A stretch of DNA of 8,365 bases from Flavobacteriales bacterium (GTDB lineage Bacteria; Bacteroidota; Bacteroidia; Flavobacteriales; Weeksellaceae): assembly GCA_900770875.1 (NCBI GenBank), contig CAAGLV010000062.1, positions 1 to 8,365 of the forward strand, read 5' to 3'. Under the pieces are notes generated by a model, which saw nothing but the letters and a program-made list of their open reading frames with translations, had not been told where the DNA came from and ran no database searches. The position numbers were made by a program, and so were the translations under genes. Below, one piece after another: positions 6,851-8,365 of the stretch (within the stretch, counting starts at the first letter, position 1; every line of letters starts with the position of its first letter).

Positions 6851-7285
6851 ATGTTTTCAAAAGCGTGCGAATATGGAATTAAAGCGAGTATATACATTGC
6901 TCGCGAATCTATAGGAGGAAATCGCGTTAATTTAAAACAAATTTCTAATTCGATAAGTTCGCCCGAAGCTTATACAGCTAAAATATTACAACAACTTGTA
7001 AAAGATGGAGTGATAACATCTGTAAAAGGAAAAATGGGTGGATTTGAAATGAATCCGTCTAAATTGTCTGAGATTAAATTAGTACATATTATTAAAGCGA
7101 TAGATGGCGATGGATTATATCATAGTTGCATTTTAGGCTTAGCCGAATGCGATTCGCAAAAACCTTGTGCTTTGCACAGACGAATTTTTATGGTAAGAAA
7201 AGATTTACAAAAAATGTTAGAAATTACATCAATGAACGACTTAATTGATGACATTGATAATGGTTTAGCTTTTCTGAAGCATTAA
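6851..7285 (+). CDS. Rrf2-family transcriptional regulator with three C-terminal cysteines
   Basis: A 144-residue DNA-binding protein of the Rrf2 family (IscR, NsrR, RsrR relatives), many of which sense iron-sulfur status, nitric oxide or redox state through a bound Fe-S cluster. Seen: the family N-terminus (SKACEYGIKASIYIA), a helix-turn-helix about 26-52 (LKQIS ... KILQQLV), a wing with KGKMGGFEMN (59-68), and a dimerisation helix near the C-terminus. Cysteines at 93, 100 and 106 lie in the expected ligand region. Their spacing (C-x6-C-x5-C) is not the C-x5-C-x5-C of IscR. A fourth Cys (C6) lies near the N-terminus, where some NsrR proteins place a non-Cys ligand. The gene has its own promoter with a candidate self-operator and is followed after 51 bases by a di-iron-type protein gene, suggesting control of iron, oxygen or NO stress. 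The exact signal cannot be read from the sequence. Confidence 0.9.
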   Translation: MFSKACEYGIKASIYIARESIGGNRVNLKQISNSISSPEAYTAKILQQLVKDGVITSVKGKMGGFEMNPSKLSEIKLVHIIKAIDGDGLYHSCILGLAECDSQKPCALHRRIFMVRKDLQKMLEITSMNDLIDDIDNGLAFLKH

Positions 7286-7300
7286 AAAAATTTATAGTAA

Positions 7301-7322
7301 AATAAGACAATTTTATCCGAAT
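7301..7322 (+). promoter_or_regulatory. Candidate Rrf2 operator, copy 2 (upstream of the hemerythrin-like gene)
   Basis: Starts AATAAGACA and ends TTTATCCGAAT, matching 18 of 22 positions of 6780-6801. It lies in the 51-base gap between the Rrf2 stop and the next ATG, immediately before a near-consensus -7 box. Its half-sites AGACAA and TTATCC form a rough dyad. Finding the motif in both short intergenic stretches of this gene pair is the main reason to treat it as an operator. Confidence 0.55.
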
Positions 7323-7324
7323 AT

Positions 7325-7332
7325 AATATTTG
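7325..7332 (+). promoter_or_regulatory. Possible -7 box for the hemerythrin-like gene
   Basis: AATATTTG differs from TAnnTTTG by its first base and ends only 4 bases before the ATG at 7337. If used, transcription would begin at or just inside the start codon, giving a leaderless mRNA. No TTG -33 box is found 17-23 bases upstream, so the gene may instead be read through from the Rrf2 promoter. Confidence 0.3.
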
Positions 7333-7336
7333 TAAA

Positions 7337-7831
7337 ATGAAATTACTAACGGAAACGCAATTAACAACTAATTTAAGTTTTGGGGCAAAGCTAAATCAAT
7401 CGATTTACGAAGCTTGCGCAAAACACCATCGTACTTTATTTTTCTGTTGGAATATCAGAGCAGGAATCGACAAAAACATAGATGTAGATCGCATTGTTGC
7501 TTATGTTAATTGGTATGGAGAACATGTTTTATTTCCGAAATTAGCAATCGAAGAACAATTAATTTTTACAATTTTAAACGAAGATCATTATTTGGTAAAA
7601 CGTGCAATTAAAGAGCACCGTCGTATTCGTCGTTTATTTAAGATCGATAAAAATGCGATGAAAAGTTTAATTTATATCGAGGAAGAATTGGATTTACATA
7701 TACGTTTCGAAGAACGTAATATTTTACCTGAAGTTGAAAAATTAGCAACTCAGAAACAATTAAAACTGATTAATGATGCATTTGAAAAATTACCAACAAA
7801 TGCAGATTGGGAAGATCAGTTTTGGAATTAA
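7337..7831 (+). CDS. Hemerythrin-like HHE domain protein
   Basis: A 164-residue, all-helical cytosolic protein of the hemerythrin/HHE family, which bind a (usually di-iron) centre and serve in oxygen or NO sensing, iron handling or Fe-S repair. Four helices with the family's ligand regions are visible: KHHRTLFFCWNIRAGI (29-44, H30/H31), EHVLFPKLAIEE (62-73, H63, E72/E73), IKEHRRIRRLF (91-101, H94), and HIRFEERNILP (121-131, H121, E125/E126). In relatives I recall, the second region reads PHFxxEE; here it is PKLAIEE, so Lys68 stands where a ligand His is expected, with H63 nearby as a possible substitute. It lacks the ScdA N-terminal domain of RIC/YtfE repair proteins. It follows the Rrf2 gene on the same strand with a shared sequence motif upstream, so it is a likely target of that regulator. 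The exact function is unknown. Confidence 0.82.
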   Translation: MKLLTETQLTTNLSFGAKLNQSIYEACAKHHRTLFFCWNIRAGIDKNIDVDRIVAYVNWYGEHVLFPKLAIEEQLIFTILNEDHYLVKRAIKEHRRIRRLFKIDKNAMKSLIYIEEELDLHIRFEERNILPEVEKLATQKQLKLINDAFEKLPTNADWEDQFWN

Positions 7832-7875
7832 AATTAATAAAACGTTATATATTTTTTAGATGATTTTTTTTGATT

Positions 7876-7903
7876 AAAAATTCTATTTGCAGATTGAATT
7901 TTT
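7876..7903. repeat. A/T-rich inverted repeat in the 3' intergenic region
   Basis: AAAAATTC (7876-7883) and GAATTTTT (7896-7903) are perfect inverted copies around a 12-base spacer. The stem is weak (one G-C pair) and lies between the hemerythrin-like gene and the stronger hairpin downstream. The rest of 7832-7917 shows only A/T-rich sequence with no gene or promoter match. Confidence 0.35.
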
Positions 7904-7917
7904 ATTTGTGGTAAAAA

Positions 7918-7962
7918 GAAAAGCCTTATAGCAATTAAATTGAAAGGCTTTTCTTTTTTTTT
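7918..7962. terminator. Bidirectional terminator between convergent genes
   Basis: GAAAAGCCTT (7918-7927) pairs with AAGGCTTTTC (7944-7953). The 16-base loop contains a small inner CAAT/ATTG stem. The T run at 7954-7962 serves the plus-strand Rrf2/hemerythrin unit. On the minus strand the same stem is followed by a T-rich stretch (complement of 7913-7917), so it can also end the cyclotransferase transcript, whose stop codon overlaps its edge. Confidence 0.88.
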
Positions 7963-8365
7963 ATTTCTTAATTTTTAACTCGTAAATGTTATCCCATTTT
8001 TTACCAGTTACTAACATATTGCCATCTTTAAAGGCAATTCCGTTAAGTACATCGGCTTTCGGATTGGTTTGTTTGGGTTTAAACTCGCTTAAATCGAATT
8101 TAGCTTTTACTTGTCCCGTTGTAGGATCTATTGCTAAAATGGTATTGGTCTCAAAAACATTGGCGTAAATTAAACCATCATGATATTCAAGTTCGTTTAA
8201 TTTTAAATAAATATTTTCGTTATCAACCGCTTGTATGGTACGTTTGTAATTTAAATCTTTATCAAAAAAGTGGATGCGTTGTGTACCTTCAGAAACCGCT
8301 AATTCGTCGCCAACAGTAGTTAATCCCCAACCTTCGATAATCATTCCTGGTAAATTAAATTTCTC
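7961..8365 (-). CDS. Glutaminyl-peptide cyclotransferase (plant/bacterial beta-propeller type), 5' end cut by window
   Basis: Converts N-terminal glutamine of peptides or proteins to pyroglutamate with release of ammonia. The frame is open through the right edge; 134 codons are visible, the C-terminal half or so. Family motifs are LPG..IEGWGLT, VSEGTQRIHFFD, LNELEYHDGLIYANV, IDPTTGQV, DVLNGIA and VTGKKWDNIYEL, in the order found in the Glu_cyclase_2 family, a five-bladed propeller. The ATG at 8342-8344 is internal: the conserved EKFNLPG immediately precedes it in frame. By my alignment to the papaya enzyme, the Asn of NELE and the Lys of TGK match catalytic Asn155 and Lys225, while the Trp of the usual ANVW is Phe here. 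The family is typically exported in bacteria, but the signal region is outside the window. The gene converges on the hemerythrin-like gene and shares its terminator. Confidence 0.9.
   Translation of the reverse strand, partial: EKFNLPGMIIEGWGLTTVGDELAVSEGTQRIHFFDKDLNYKRTIQAVDNENIYLKLNELEYHDGLIYANVFETNTILAIDPTTGQVKAKFDLSEFKPKQTNPKADVLNGIAFKDGNMLVTGKKWDNIYELKIKK

Noticed and set aside
7986..8319. Two overlapping plus-strand reading frames of 60 and 62 codons
   Set aside because: Both are antisense to the conserved cyclotransferase gene and show no family features.
8342..8344. ATG at 8344 as the start of a 127-residue gene
   Set aside because: The frame is open to the window edge and the preceding codons encode the conserved LPG that leads into EGWGLT, so this Met is internal.

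Overview
The base composition (AT-rich), promoters of the TTG-N19-TAnnTTTG type, the near absence of Shine-Dalgarno sequences, and the protein families all point to a member of Bacteroidota, most likely class Flavobacteriia. Genus cannot be fixed from the sequence alone.

Left part (1-5004, all on the minus strand): a tightly packed exopolysaccharide/capsule operon. Read in the direction of transcription it is a WbpM/CapD-type membrane nucleotide-sugar 4,6-dehydratase, a Wza-like outer-membrane export lipoprotein, and a Wzc-like co-polymerase/tyrosine kinase. The first two genes overlap by ATGA and the second and third are one base apart, so they are probably translationally coupled. The first enzyme makes an activated sugar for the repeat unit; the other two form the export channel and the chain-length/kinase partner. 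The Wzc gene runs off the left edge inside its Gly-Tyr tail, almost at the end of the protein. The operon probably continues beyond position 1.

Middle part (5005-6768): a 149-base divergent promoter region separates the capsule operon from prs (PRPP synthetase) and rplY (ribosomal protein L25), a housekeeping pair on the plus strand closed by a strong hairpin terminator. The start of prs is placed at 5154, because the longer reading frame begins inside the promoter.

Right part (6769-7962, plus strand): an Rrf2-family regulator with three C-terminal cysteines, followed by a short hemerythrin-like (HHE) protein. Each gene is preceded by a copy of the same 22-base motif (18/22 identical, at 6780-6801 and 7301-7322). 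At the regulator gene the motif overlaps the -33 element of a well-formed promoter. This looks like a small autoregulated iron/NO/oxygen-responsive module and is the most interesting signal in the window. A hairpin at 7918-7962, usable on both strands, separates it from the convergent 3' end of a glutaminyl-peptide cyclotransferase gene, whose start lies beyond the right edge.

I see no RNA genes, insertion sequences, CRISPR arrays or phage genes. No gene-free stretch exceeds 300 bases. Most of the window is ordinary flavobacterial chromosome; the Rrf2-HHE pair and the repeat-coded Gly-Tyr tail deserve a closer look.
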